A stretch of 64,000 bases of DNA from CBFFRJ01 sp051486985 (GTDB lineage: Bacteria > Pseudomonadota > Gammaproteobacteria > Enterobacterales > Enterobacteriaceae), in the NCBI RefSeq assembly GCF_051486985.1, contig NZ_JAHVDV010000019.1:37166-101165 (forward strand). Direction: 5' to 3'. Both the position numbers and the translations under genes were made by a program. Under the pieces are notes generated by a model. It was not told the origin of the DNA, searched no databases, and saw only the letters and a program-made list of their open reading frames with translations. Shown piece after piece: positions 48,294 through 57,136 of the stretch. Every line of letters begins with the position of its first letter. Position 1 is the stretch's first letter.

Positions 48294-50468
48294 ATGAGCA
48301 TGTCAGAAGAAACATCCCCGGCGGCAAAATGTCCTTTTCATGAGGGCCGTTCATCCTCACCGAAAAAAAGTAGCGTCACCACGAACCACGACTGGTGGCC
48401 TGAACAGCTGCGCGTGGACCTGCTGAATCAACACTCCCGACGTTCCAGCCCCCTCGATGAAACCTTTAACTATCGCGAAGAATTCAAAAAACTCGATTAC
48501 AGCGAACTGAAAGCCGATATCAAAAAAGTGCTCACCGACTCTCAGGACTGGTGGCCAGCGGACTGGGGCAGTTATATTGGCCTGTTCATTCGCATGGCCT
48601 GGCACAGTGCGGGCACCTATCGCACCGTCGATGGCCGTGGTGGTTCCGGTCGTGGTCAACAACGATTTGCCCCTCTCAACTCCTGGCCTGATAACGTCAG
48701 TCTCGACAAAGCGCGCCGCCTGTTATGGCCGGTGAAAAAGAAACACGGGCAAAAAATTTCCTGGGCCGACCTGCTGATGCTGGCGGGAAATGTGGCGCTG
48801 GAGAACGCGGGCTTTCGCACCTTCGGATTTGGCGCAGGCCGTGAAGACGTGTGGGAACCGGACCTGGACGTGAACTGGGGGAATGAAAAATCCTGGCTTG
48901 AACATCGTCATCCCGAAAGCCTTGCCCAGGCCGCCATCGGTGCAACAGAAATGGGGCTGATTTACGTTAACCCTGAAGGCCCCAACGCCAGCGGCGAACC
49001 TGTTTCCGCTGGTGCTGCCATTCGCGCCACGTTTGGAAACATGGGCATGGACGATGAAGAGATTGTCGCCCTGATTGCCGGGGGTCACACGCTGGGTAAA
49101 ACACACGGGGCTGCCTCAGCCGACCATGTGGGCGTTGAGCCCGAAGGCGCGCCCCTTGAAGCACAGGGCCTTGGCTGGGCCAGCAGTTACGCAAGCGGTG
49201 CTGGTGCTGATGCCATCACCTCCGGCCTGGAAGTGGTCTGGACGCAGACGCCGACCCAGTGGAGCAACGCCTTCTTCGAGAACCTGTTTAAATACGAGTG
49301 GGTTCAGACCCGCAGCCCGGCAGGTGCCATTCAGTTTGAAGCGAAAGACGCGCCGGACAGCATTCCGGACCCGTTTAACCCAGAGAAAAAACGCAAACCC
49401 ACTATGTTGGTGACTGACCTGACGCTGCGTTTTGATCCGGATTTCGAGAAGATTTCGCGTCGTTTCCTTAACGATCCCCAGGCCTTTAATGAAGCCTTCG
49501 CCCGTGCCTGGTTTAAGCTGACCCACCGCGATATGGGTCCCAAAGCGCGCTACATTGGCCCTGAAGTGCCAAGTGAAGATCTGATCTGGCAGGATCCTCT
49601 GCCGCACGCGACCCACAACCCGACAGACGCAGACATTGCCGATCTGAAGGTTGCCATTGCTGCGACTGGCCTTCCGGTCAGCGAGCTGATCGCGGTTGCC
49701 TGGGCCTCTGCCTCGACCTTCCGTGGCGGGGATAAACGCGGCGGTGCCAACGGCGCGCGTCTGCAGCTTGCCCCGCAAAATAGCTGGCCGGTGAACGCCG
49801 TGGCATTGAAAGCCCTGCCTGCTCTACAGGCTATTCAGCAGGCATCCGGGAAAGCATCGCTGGCGGATATCATCGTGCTGGCGGGCGTGGTCGGCATTGA
49901 ACAGGCGGCAGCGGCAGCCGGTGTGCATGTGACCGTGCCCTTTACCCCAGGGCGCGTCGATGCACGTCAGGATCAAACGGACGTGGCGTCGTTCAACCTT
50001 CTGGAGCCGCTGGCCGACGGGTTCCGTAACTATCGCCGCGAACGCGACGAGATAACCACCGAAACGCTGCTGATTGATAAAGCGCAACAACTGACGCTAA
50101 CCGCGCCGGAGATGACCGTACTCATTGGTGGCATGCGGGTACTCGGCACCAATTTCGACGGTAGTCAGCACGGTGTCTTTACCGATCGCGTCGGTGTCCT
50201 CAGCAATGATTTCTTCGTTAATTTGCTGGATATGCGCACCGTATGGAAACCTGTCGATGAGAAAGCCGGGCTGTTTCAAGGGCGCGATCGCAAAAGCGGG
50301 GAGCTGAAATACACGGCGACCCGTGCTGACCTGGTGTTTGGCTCGAACGCCATCCTGCGAGCGCTGGCCGAAGTTTACGCCAGTGACGATGCCAGACAGA
50401 AATTTGTCACCGATTTCGTGGCGGCATGGAATAAAGTGATGAATCTCGACCGTTTCGACCTGCAATAA
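48294..50468 (+). CDS. katG: KatG bifunctional catalase-peroxidase
   Basis: KatG is a haem enzyme that dismutates and peroxidatically uses hydrogen peroxide. The 724-aa product has distal motif RMAWHSAGTYR (about residues 99-109) and the proximal His in LIAGGHTLGKTHG. The Trp-Tyr-Met adduct residues appear present: Trp in MAWHS, Tyr in GLIYVNPEGPNA, Met in ATFGNMGMDDEE. The C-terminal half is the usual non-haem duplicated domain. ATG at 48294 follows GGAG at five bases. It is monocistronic with a GC-rich hairpin 64 bases after the stop; OxyR control is usual but no site was identified. Confidence 0.95.
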   Translation: MSMSEETSPAAKCPFHEGRSSSPKKSSVTTNHDWWPEQLRVDLLNQHSRRSSPLDETFNYREEFKKLDYSELKADIKKVLTDSQDWWPADWGSYIGLFIRMAWHSAGTYRTVDGRGGSGRGQQRFAPLNSWPDNVSLDKARRLLWPVKKKHGQKISWADLLMLAGNVALENAGFRTFGFGAGREDVWEPDLDVNWGNEKSWLEHRHPESLAQAAIGATEMGLIYVNPEGPNASGEPVSAGAAIRATFGNMGMDDEEIVALIAGGHTLGKTHGAASADHVGVEPEGAPLEAQGLGWASSYASGAGADAITSGLEVVWTQTPTQWSNAFFENLFKYEWVQTRSPAGAIQFEAKDAPDSIPDPFNPEKKRKPTMLVTDLTLRFDPDFEKISRRFLNDPQAFNEAFARAWFKLTHRDMGPKARYIGPEVPSEDLIWQDPLPHATHNPTDADIADLKVAIAATGLPVSELIAVAWASASTFRGGDKRGGANGARLQLAPQNSWPVNAVALKALPALQAIQQASGKASLADIIVLAGVVGIEQAAAAAGVHVTVPFTPGRVDARQDQTDVASFNLLEPLADGFRNYRRERDEITTETLLIDKAQQLTLTAPEMTVLIGGMRVLGTNFDGSQHGVFTDRVGVLSNDFFVNLLDMRTVWKPVDEKAGLFQGRDRKSGELKYTATRADLVFGSNAILRALAEVYASDDARQKFVTDFVAAWNKVMNLDRFDLQ

Positions 50469-50531
50469 CTCCTCTGTTCCGGCGAAGGGTCACCCTGCTC
50501 GCCGGGCATCATGCAGAATGGCTTAACGCGG

Positions 50532-50558
50532 TTCGGCCCCGGCGTTACCGGGGCCGAA
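50532..50558. terminator. Perfect GC-rich hairpin between convergent katG and cyclase genes
   Basis: An 11-bp perfect stem (TTCGGCCCCGG / CCGGGGCCGAA) with loop CGTTA lies between the two convergent stop codons. There is no T-run on either side; it probably ends or protects both transcripts. Confidence 0.6.
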
Positions 50559-50570
50559 TCGAAAACGGTG

Positions 50571-51545
50571 TTAATCCTGACTTGCCGCCCCCTGGGACGC
50601 GAGATTATCCGGCCAGGCTGCTACGCTTGCCCGCACTATGTTTCGACCCGCATGTTTAGCTTCATAGAGTGCATCATCCGCAGCCTGAATCAGCTGACCA
50701 TACTCCTTTTGGCTGCGCTGATTATGGCTGGCAACGCCGATGCTGACGCTGACAATCCCTGCCGGAGCATTAGCATGAGGAAGCGCCAGATTTTGCACGC
50801 TGGCGCGCAACTTCTCCGCGACTTCTACCGCATCCGCAGAGCGCATCTCCGGTAACAGCGCACAGAATTCCTCGCCGCCGTAGCGGAACAGCAAATCGCT
50901 CTGACGCGGCAGTGCGTTGCGCATCGCCGCAGCAACCTGCTTTAAACAAAGATCGCCCTGCTGATGGCCATAACGATCGTTGTAGCGTTTGAAATGGTCG
51001 ACATCGATAAGCAGCAGCGAAAGCGATTTATTATTCCGCTTACTGGCCCGCCACTCCTTGTCGATACAGACATCGAAATAACGGCGATTCCCCACGCCTG
51101 TCAGTCCGTCCGATAAGGACTGGGATAATAAGACGTGGGCCTGCTCACGCAGCAGGGATTCACGCCGGACCGCGATGCTGACGTCGACAATTTGTATCAG
51201 TCCATAACGTTCGCTGTCACCGAGCGGCACGATAGTCACCGCCTGGCTCAGGCGCTGACCAGGCTGCGTCGGATCCGCAAATAACGGAAACGGCGAGCGA
51301 TGCAACGACTGCGATAACAGTGCCGGCAGATTATGACTGAGCGCCTGTTTCAGCGCCACGCCTACGCGGTGGTTGCGTAAATCCGGGAATATCTTAAAAA
51401 AATCTTCGCCGAGCGTCTCTTTCGCGGTGCGTCCTGTGTGTGTTTCTAACCAAGCGTTCCACAGCGTAATGCGGTAGTTCGCATCCACAACTATCACCCC
51501 AAGGCTCAGGGCGGAAAATGCATCCAGTAACAGCTTGTCTTTCAT
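50571..51545 (-). CDS. PAS-GGDEF diguanylate cyclase
   Basis: The 324-aa protein has an N-terminal PAS domain (LGVIVVDANYRITLWNAWLE, about residues 10-125), a short helix, and a GGDEF domain (about 140-310). The active-site loop is RYGGEEF at 221-227, and a complete inhibitory site RQSD lies five residues before it at 214-217. Substrate motifs LLLIDVDHFKRYND and GHQQGDL are intact. It should make c-di-GMP with product inhibition. It is third in a CheY-CheC-cyclase operon, five bases after cheC, so its output is probably tied to that receiver. Confidence 0.92.
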   Translation of the reverse strand: MKDKLLLDAFSALSLGVIVVDANYRITLWNAWLETHTGRTAKETLGEDFFKIFPDLRNHRVGVALKQALSHNLPALLSQSLHRSPFPLFADPTQPGQRLSQAVTIVPLGDSERYGLIQIVDVSIAVRRESLLREQAHVLLSQSLSDGLTGVGNRRYFDVCIDKEWRASKRNNKSLSLLLIDVDHFKRYNDRYGHQQGDLCLKQVAAAMRNALPRQSDLLFRYGGEEFCALLPEMRSADAVEVAEKLRASVQNLALPHANAPAGIVSVSIGVASHNQRSQKEYGQLIQAADDALYEAKHAGRNIVRASVAAWPDNLASQGAASQD

Positions 51546-51550
51546 CGTTA

Positions 51551-52189
51551 TTATAATCCGTCAGGGACCATACCGGACTCCAGGCGCAGGATGTAGAGCC
51601 TGATTTGTTCGCGCAAATCGCGCAGCGCAGACATATCGAGTATGAAAGCGAGATATCCTTCGATTTGCTGGCGCTCGAGAGAAAAATCGATACGCAGCAT
51701 CAGCACTGACGGGTCCGCTTCGTCGTGATTCGGATTCAGGATCTGCTCACTGCTACCTACCCGAAATACCGGCAGCGATCCCTCCAGCTCCTTCTGGAAC
51801 ATATTCGCCAGCGTACCGACGCAGGCATTGAGCACGATGTTGCCAATCTCGCTCATCGCTTCGCGTTCCATCTCACCGAGCTCATCCGCCGGGATAAGAT
51901 CGCCCACCATCATGCGGACAATTTCAAAACTCGCGCGCTCAGGGAACATCAAAATCGCTTCGGTCGCGTAAGCGCCCTTGTACTGCTGGCTGATGCCGCA
52001 GAGGGAAAGCCCGGCCCCCAGCTCTTCTGCCGCTTCAGAGCGCGTCGTAATGCGAATTGACGGGACAGACATACGCACTTCTTCATTGACGATGCTGCTC
52101 ATTGCCGCCGCAGCGTGGCCCACGCCGATGTTGAAGATCTCCATCAGGCTGTCGGCTTCGAGCTCACTCATGCTCATTTTATCCATCAT
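51551..52189 (-). CDS. CheC-type CheY-P phosphatase
   Basis: The 212-aa product carries both CheC catalytic signatures: a first Glu-x2-Asn in DSLMEIFNIGVGH with Pro 22 residues after the Asn, and a second in AMSEIGNIVLNACVGT with the same spacing to Pro. CheC/FliY/CheX proteins dephosphorylate CheY-P. Enteric chemotaxis uses CheZ instead, so this gene is unusual for the group. Its ATG overlaps the stop of the receiver gene by four bases, implying that receiver is its partner. Confidence 0.88.
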   Translation of the reverse strand: MMDKMSMSELEADSLMEIFNIGVGHAAAAMSSIVNEEVRMSVPSIRITTRSEAAEELGAGLSLCGISQQYKGAYATEAILMFPERASFEIVRMMVGDLIPADELGEMEREAMSEIGNIVLNACVGTLANMFQKELEGSLPVFRVGSSEQILNPNHDEADPSVLMLRIDFSLERQQIEGYLAFILDMSALRDLREQIRLYILRLESGMVPDGL

Positions 52190-52554
52190 ACGCTGGACTC
52201 CAGGCCATTGAGCATAGCGTGGATATCGGCTTCTTTAATCGGTTTGGACAAAAAGCCCAGCCCCAGCTCTTCGGCCTGCGCCTGCACCGAGTGCTGTACG
52301 TTCGCCGTCAGGAGCACAATGTGTGTTTGCGGATGGGTCTGACGTAATACCGCAGCGGCGGCGAGCCCACCCATGCCTGGCATATTGACATCAAGCAAAA
52401 TGAGCCAGGGCCTTTTCTCTGCTGCCATTTCAATTGCCTGTTCGCCCGTTGCAGCCTCTGCAATGTCCCGATCCTTGTGCAAACTCAGCACATACTGACG
52501 GGAAATCATCCGTGATAAACGACTGTCATCAACAATGAGGATACTTTTAGGCAT
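52186..52554 (-). CDS. Stand-alone CheY-like response regulator
   Basis: A single receiver domain of 122 aa from the ATG at 52554 (MPKSILIVDDSRLSRMISRQ). The phosphorylation set is complete: Asp9-Asp10, phospho-acceptor Asp55 in LILLDVNMPGMGG, Thr83 in IVLLTANV and Lys104 in FLSKPIK. There is no output domain, so signalling must be by protein contact, most likely with the CheC and cyclase encoded next. No histidine kinase is nearby. An upstream in-frame start at 52602 is less likely. Confidence 0.88.
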   Translation of the reverse strand: MPKSILIVDDSRLSRMISRQYVLSLHKDRDIAEAATGEQAIEMAAEKRPWLILLDVNMPGMGGLAAAAVLRQTHPQTHIVLLTANVQHSVQAQAEELGLGFLSKPIKEADIHAMLNGLESSV

Positions 52555-52877
52555 TTTTACAATCTCTGTTCTGATACTCAGGTCAAAATTTCCCCCTCTC
52601 ACCTTAACAAGAGACTCTGCACAGTGTGAGCGGGGGCGATACGTTTACTTCCACGGATACTGCACGCTACGTAAGAGGGAGGCATATTTCCGTTAGGTAC
52701 ACTGTTAATCGGCACCGTAACGCATTTAATTAGCCCTTAAGTGTAATTTGATGTGCAACTGCTACCAGCAGAGGCGCAGGCAGAGGATTTTATGGCGTAC
52801 GCGGGCAGTATCAGAAGAAAGAAAGGTGTTTTACGCTGCAAGAAAGGAGAAACATTCAGGGGTGCGGTAAACATGAG
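52555..52877. promoter_or_regulatory. Upstream region of the receiver-CheC-cyclase operon
   Basis: These 323 bases contain no credible gene on either strand. The promoter of the three-gene operon should lie near 52560-52750, but I could not place it with confidence. Confidence 0.45.
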
Positions 52878-52915
52878 AAAAAGCTGCTGACACCGTGCGG
52901 TATCGGCAGCTTTTT
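52878..52915. terminator. Bidirectional terminator after the 24-aa gene
   Basis: AAAAAGCTGC and GCAGCTTTTT form a 10-bp stem with an A-run on one side and a T-run on the other. It lies 22 bases downstream of the small-protein stop on the minus strand. Confidence 0.8.
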
Positions 52916-52937
52916 CAAGGCTTAAACAGGCCTGAGC

Positions 52938-53012
52938 CTATTTTTTATCCGGGGCTGGTTTTTTATCGCCGGACTCCGGTGAATTACGTGGATCGTCTTT
53001 TTCAGTCGTCAT
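52938..53012 (-). CDS. Small charged protein, 24 aa
   Basis: An ATG at 53012 is preceded by an excellent ribosome site (CAGGAGGTTCTGTT) and opens a 24-codon frame ending at TAG 52938-52940. The product is all polar, with Lys, Asp, Pro and Ser dominating (MTTEKDDPRNSPESGDKK, then PAPDKK), and looks intrinsically disordered. A strong terminator follows 22 bases later, completing a gene-like unit. It lies 160 bases downstream of the second yciG on the same strand and has a similar disordered, Lys-rich nature, so it may be another stress peptide. No function can be assigned. Confidence 0.65.
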   Translation of the reverse strand: MTTEKDDPRNSPESGDKKPAPDKK

Positions 53013-53172
53013 AACAGAACCTCCTGAAATAGTTTAATAAGGGTACTGCTCTTTATTTTATGAAACGCTTACTGTCACCGGTAATGTCTCATAAAATTAA
53101 CAGCAGCCTAATTAATCACGTTAACCAAAAACCATTACCCGTGAATATTTCGCATTTGGGTCAAGCGGAGAC

Positions 53173-53349
53173 TTATTTTTTGTCTCCACTGCGGTTGCTG
53201 CTTTGCCCGCCTTTTTTGCCCGCTTCGGAGGCACGTTGCGGATCATTTTTAAAATTCCCGCCGCTATGCTGACCGCCTTTCTTACCTGCATCTGATGCTT
53301 TTTCACGGTCTTCTGCGAAATTACCGGAACCGCCTCTATGTTCTGCCAT
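53173..53349 (-). CDS. Second YciG-like KGG-repeat stress protein
   Basis: The 58-aa product is nearly the same as YciG at 13848: MAEHRGGSGNFAEDREKASD, then KGGQHSGGNF and PQRASEAGKKGGQSS, with a different tail (NRSGDKK). A longer frame from 53412 is not supported because the conserved start is at 53349. This copy stands without yciF, yciE or katN and is followed by the 24-aa small gene. A duplicate in a different context suggests separate regulation. Confidence 0.88.
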   Translation of the reverse strand: MAEHRGGSGNFAEDREKASDAGKKGGQHSGGNFKNDPQRASEAGKKGGQSSNRSGDKK

Positions 53350-53516
53350 GATATAACTCCCGTTCATGTTATTAAATAACCGATACGAAAAACTGATATC
53401 GATCGCGTACAAGAATTAACCTTAGGCGCTCTGTCAAAATAGTCAAAGCGAAGCAGCAGAAACAAGCGAAACGCAAACAGAGGGTTATCGCCTGATATTT
53501 CACGGTTTATTACGGG

Positions 53517-53549
53517 AATAAAAAAACGGAACTTTTATGCTCCGTTTTT
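53517..53549 (-). terminator. Intrinsic terminator of the aldehyde dehydrogenase gene
   Basis: On the minus strand a stem AAAAACGGA / TCCGTTTTT with a ten-base loop runs into TTTTTTTATT, just after the stop at 53577. Confidence 0.8.
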
Positions 53550-53576
53550 AAAATTAGCTGGCAGGGATAAGAATAA

Positions 53577-55097
53577 TCAATAGAAGCCCATTGCTGAACC
53601 ACTATAACTGACCAGCAGATTTTTAATCTGTTGATACTGGCTGAGCGCCATTTTGTGGGTTTCACGCCCTACGCCGGAATTTTTATAGCCACCAAACGCC
53701 GCATGTGCAGGGTAAAGATGGTAACAGTTAGTCCAGACGCGACCCGCCTTGATGCCGCGCCCCATGCGCCATGCACGGTTGATGTCCAGCGTCCAGACAC
53801 CCGCTCCAAGACCGTACTCAGTATCATTGGCAAGCTTAAGGGCTTCAGCTTCGTCCTTAAAGGTGGTTATCCCGATAACCGGCCCGAAGATCTCTTCCTG
53901 GAAACAGCGCATCTGGTTGTGGCCCTTAATCAGGGTCGGCTGGATATAAAACCCATTACCCAGTTCTTCACCGTGGGTGACGTGCGCTCCCCCGGTAATG
54001 ATTTCGCCGCCCTCTTCACGGGCAATATCAATATAGGAGAGGATTTTGTCGTACTGTTCGCGGGAAGCTTGCGCACCTATCATGGTTTCGGTGTCAAAGG
54101 GGTCGCCCTTGCGGATGTTCTCCATTCGCGCCAGCACCTTTTCAACAAACTGTGGATAGATAGACTCCTGCACCAGCACTCGGGACGGGCAGGTGCAGAC
54201 TTCCCCCTGGTTGAAGAAACCAAGCACAACGCCTTCAATCGCTTTATCAATGTATCCTTCGTCGCCGTTCAGCACATCTTCAAAGTAGATGTTCGGCGAT
54301 TTGCCGCCAAGTTCAACGGTACTCGGAATGATGTTTTCCGCCGCACAGGAGAGGATGTGTCGTCCGATAGATGTTGAACCGGTAAAGGCAATTTTTTCGA
54401 TGCGTTTACTCCGCGCCAGGGGTTCACCAGCTTCAGTACCAAAGCCATGCACCACGTTCAACACCCCTTTAGGTAGCAGGTCACCGATCAATTCCATCAG
54501 CACACAGATGCCGAGTGGGGTCTGCTCTGCGGGTTTGAGTACCACGCAGTTACCCGCAGCCAGCGCCGGGGCGAGTTTCCAGGCTGCCATCAGTAAAGGG
54601 AAATTCCAGGGGATGATCTGACCGACTACACCGAGCGGTTCATAGATATGATATGCCACCGTGGTGCTGTCAATTTCCGCCGCCGTCCCCTCCTGCGCCC
54701 GGATACACCCGGCAAAGTAACGGAAATGATCTACCGCCAGCGGCAGGTCCGCATTCAGGGTTTCACGGACAGGTTTGCCATTATCCCAGGTTTCGGTGAG
54801 CGCCAGCAGTTCAAGGTTTTGCTCAATGCGATCGGCGATGGCCAGCAGCACATTGCCACGCTCCTGGGCGCTGGTTTTTCCCCAGGCGTCGGCCGCAGCG
54901 TGGGCTGCGTCCAGTGCTTTTTCGATATCTTCTGCACCTGACCGTGGAAACTCAGCGATAACCTGCCCGGTAACCGGGGAAGTGTTTGAGAACCAGCGCC
55001 CCTCTACCGGATCGACAAACTTCCCGCCGATAAAATTGCCATAACGATTTTTAAAGGAGACTTTCGCGCCAGCGAGGCCAGGATGAACGTATTTCAT
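53577..55097 (-). CDS. AcoD/AldB-type NAD(P)-dependent aldehyde dehydrogenase
   Basis: The 506-aa enzyme is very similar to AldB and to AcoD, the acetaldehyde dehydrogenase of acetoin catabolism. It has VVGQIIPWNFPLLMAAWKLA, KPAEQTP, the cofactor Gly in FTGSTSIGRHIL, the catalytic Glu in VELGGKSPN, and the catalytic Cys in NQGEVCTCPSR (two Cys as in AcoD). It oxidises acetaldehyde or similar aldehydes to acids in the cytosol. A -24/-12 promoter lies upstream and the divergent gene encodes an AcoR-type activator, so sigma-54 control is likely. Confidence 0.9.
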   Translation of the reverse strand: MKYVHPGLAGAKVSFKNRYGNFIGGKFVDPVEGRWFSNTSPVTGQVIAEFPRSGAEDIEKALDAAHAAADAWGKTSAQERGNVLLAIADRIEQNLELLALTETWDNGKPVRETLNADLPLAVDHFRYFAGCIRAQEGTAAEIDSTTVAYHIYEPLGVVGQIIPWNFPLLMAAWKLAPALAAGNCVVLKPAEQTPLGICVLMELIGDLLPKGVLNVVHGFGTEAGEPLARSKRIEKIAFTGSTSIGRHILSCAAENIIPSTVELGGKSPNIYFEDVLNGDEGYIDKAIEGVVLGFFNQGEVCTCPSRVLVQESIYPQFVEKVLARMENIRKGDPFDTETMIGAQASREQYDKILSYIDIAREEGGEIITGGAHVTHGEELGNGFYIQPTLIKGHNQMRCFQEEIFGPVIGITTFKDEAEALKLANDTEYGLGAGVWTLDINRAWRMGRGIKAGRVWTNCYHLYPAHAAFGGYKNSGVGRETHKMALSQYQQIKNLLVSYSGSAMGFY

Positions 55098-55160
55098 TAG
55101 ATGTTCCTCTCATTATTATGGGTACAGGTTAGGCGATACAGGGTACGTCAGGAGGGAATA

Positions 55161-55176
55161 AGCAGTTCTTATGCCA
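55161..55176 (-). promoter_or_regulatory. Sigma-54 (-24/-12) promoter for the aldehyde dehydrogenase
   Basis: The minus strand reads TGGCATAAGAACTGCT, with GG and GC separated exactly as in the TGGCACG-N4-TTGCW consensus. It lies about 64 bases before the dehydrogenase start and points to it. The divergent gene encodes a GAFTGA-containing activator, which is needed for such promoters. The activator's upstream sites were not identified. Confidence 0.65.
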
Positions 55177-55367
55177 GGGGGGGATAAAATGAGGAGTATT
55201 TTTTTAAAATACCTGTAGAACAATACATTACGCTCCACAGGCATTCTGGGAACAGTGCTGACTAAAGCTCACGAATCAGATTCTCTTTCTGAAGTGTGTC
55301 GTTCGTCGCTACATGCGGGACACCATTATGCTACACATTTGTAACATCTTTGTTTATGGAGTGAGTC

Positions 55368-57134
55368 ATGCCGCAATCCCCACTCTCGTCGACGCTTCTC
55401 CAGCCTGACGCCGGATTACCCTGCCAGCTGGAAGACTCCTGGCAGCGCAGCCTGAACTATGGCCTGACCCGTGATGATGACGCTCAGCCGTGGGTGGCGA
55501 GTTCACAGCTTAACGATGCGCGAGCGGAAAATACCTGGATTAGCCAGCTGGTGGCGCCGCTACTGACCCGTTTACGTAGCGATCTGGTCCGCCATCCATC
55601 GATTCTGGTGATGTCCGACGCGGCAGGGCTGGTGCTGGAAACGCAGGGGAATACGGATTTCTTACACCAGGCCGAACGCTACGCCCTCGCCCCTGGCAAC
55701 CTCTGGGGGGAGCATGCGCGGGGCACTAACGCCATCGGCACCGCCCTGGCGCTGCAACGCCATTGTGAAGTATCAGGCGGGGAACACTACCTCAGCCGTA
55801 ACGCCGGTCTGTTCTGCTCCGCCTCGCCGGTGTTTCGCCCGGACGGGCAGATAGCTGGGGTTCTCGATATCTCTACGCCGGCACGGCTTCCCCGCCACGA
55901 CGCCACCGCCTTCATCCGCCGTGCGGTTTGTGAAATTGAACATGCCTGGACCACCAGCGCGGCTGGCGCTAACCGCTGGCTGCTGAGTCTGCATCAGGAT
56001 GCCAGCGTTCTTTCCACGGCACATGAATTGCTGCTTATCTTTGAGGATGAAACGCTGCAGGGTGCCAACAAGCTGGCGATGGATGCCTTCTCTCTGACGG
56101 CGCGACACTTTGGTACAACGCCTCTCTCTGCCCTCTTCCCGGATGCCAGATTGCACACCGGGCAGCGCACGCTTGATGCCGCCAATCGTCAACGCTATTT
56201 CGTGCGCCAGACCGCCCCAGAGCGCCGTTACAGCGGGCGCGGGGTCGCACGCCCTGCAGCCAGCGTATCGCCTGAAAAAGAGAAGGCGCTACGGATCCTT
56301 AACGCCGGGATAGCTTTGTGCGTGACCGGAGAAACCGGCTGTGGCAAAGAGCATCTTGCCAGAGAACTTCACGCTAAAAGCCGCTGGTGCAACGGCAATT
56401 TTGTCGCCATCAACTGCGCCGCCCTGCCGGAAAATCTGATTGAATCCGAACTGTTCGGCTATGTGCCGGGTGCATTCACCGGAGCCAATCCCAAAGGGTA
56501 CATCGGCAAATGTCGTGAGGCTGACGGCGGTATTTTGTTCCTCGATGAAATTGGCGATATGCCCCCCGCTCTGCAGACCCGGTTGCTGCGCGTGTTGCAG
56601 GAGAAAAAGGTGACACCGCTTGGGTCAAACACCGCCTGTGAGGTGAACTTTGCACTGGTGTCCGCGACCCATCAGGACCTGGCGTCCAGAGTGCAGGCGG
56701 GTGCCTTTCGTGAAGATTTGCTCTACCGCATTCAGGAGTTCCACTACCGTATTCCCCCCCTGCGGGAGTGGCCCCATATCGCCTCCTTTATTCGCTTATT
56801 GTGGCAGCAACAGGGGGCAGAGTCTCGCCGTTTGCGTCTGAGTGATGAGGTTGTGTCGGCGCTTGCCCGCCGGCGTTGGCCGGGAAACGTCCGGCAATTG
56901 TTAAGCCAGCTACGCGTGCTGATGGCGCTGGCAGATGATGGCACTGAAATTACGCTGGCGGATTTACCCGGAGAACCGGCTTTTGCGGGCGTGCCGACAG
57001 GCGTAGCCCGAAAACCGGTGGAAGAGATGGCCATTGAGGAAGCGCTGGGCAATATGAGCCTGGCGGCAAAAAAACTGGGGGTATCGCGCAGCACGTTATA
57101 CCGCCGCCTGGAGAAACGTCAGGCAGCGGGGTGA
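55368..57134 (+). CDS. acoR: AcoR-type sigma-54-dependent activator
   Basis: The 588-aa enhancer-binding protein has an N-terminal GAF-like region with the AcoR-family GNLWGEHARGTNAIGTALAL and CSASPVFRPDGQIAGVLDIS. Its AAA+ domain has Walker A GETGCGKE at about 320-327, the sigma-54 contact loop GAFTGA at about 367-372 and Walker B GGILFLDEIGDM at about 387-398. A Fis-type helix-turn-helix closes it (MSLAAKKLGVSRSTLYRRLE). AcoR proteins sense acetoin and activate its catabolism. Here the target is probably the divergent aldehyde dehydrogenase. The ATG follows GGAG at six bases. Confidence 0.88.
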   Translation: MPQSPLSSTLLQPDAGLPCQLEDSWQRSLNYGLTRDDDAQPWVASSQLNDARAENTWISQLVAPLLTRLRSDLVRHPSILVMSDAAGLVLETQGNTDFLHQAERYALAPGNLWGEHARGTNAIGTALALQRHCEVSGGEHYLSRNAGLFCSASPVFRPDGQIAGVLDISTPARLPRHDATAFIRRAVCEIEHAWTTSAAGANRWLLSLHQDASVLSTAHELLLIFEDETLQGANKLAMDAFSLTARHFGTTPLSALFPDARLHTGQRTLDAANRQRYFVRQTAPERRYSGRGVARPAASVSPEKEKALRILNAGIALCVTGETGCGKEHLARELHAKSRWCNGNFVAINCAALPENLIESELFGYVPGAFTGANPKGYIGKCREADGGILFLDEIGDMPPALQTRLLRVLQEKKVTPLGSNTACEVNFALVSATHQDLASRVQAGAFREDLLYRIQEFHYRIPPLREWPHIASFIRLLWQQQGAESRRLRLSDEVVSALARRRWPGNVRQLLSQLRVLMALADDGTEITLADLPGEPAFAGVPTGVARKPVEEMAIEEALGNMSLAAKKLGVSRSTLYRRLEKRQAAG

Positions 57135-57136
57135 TC

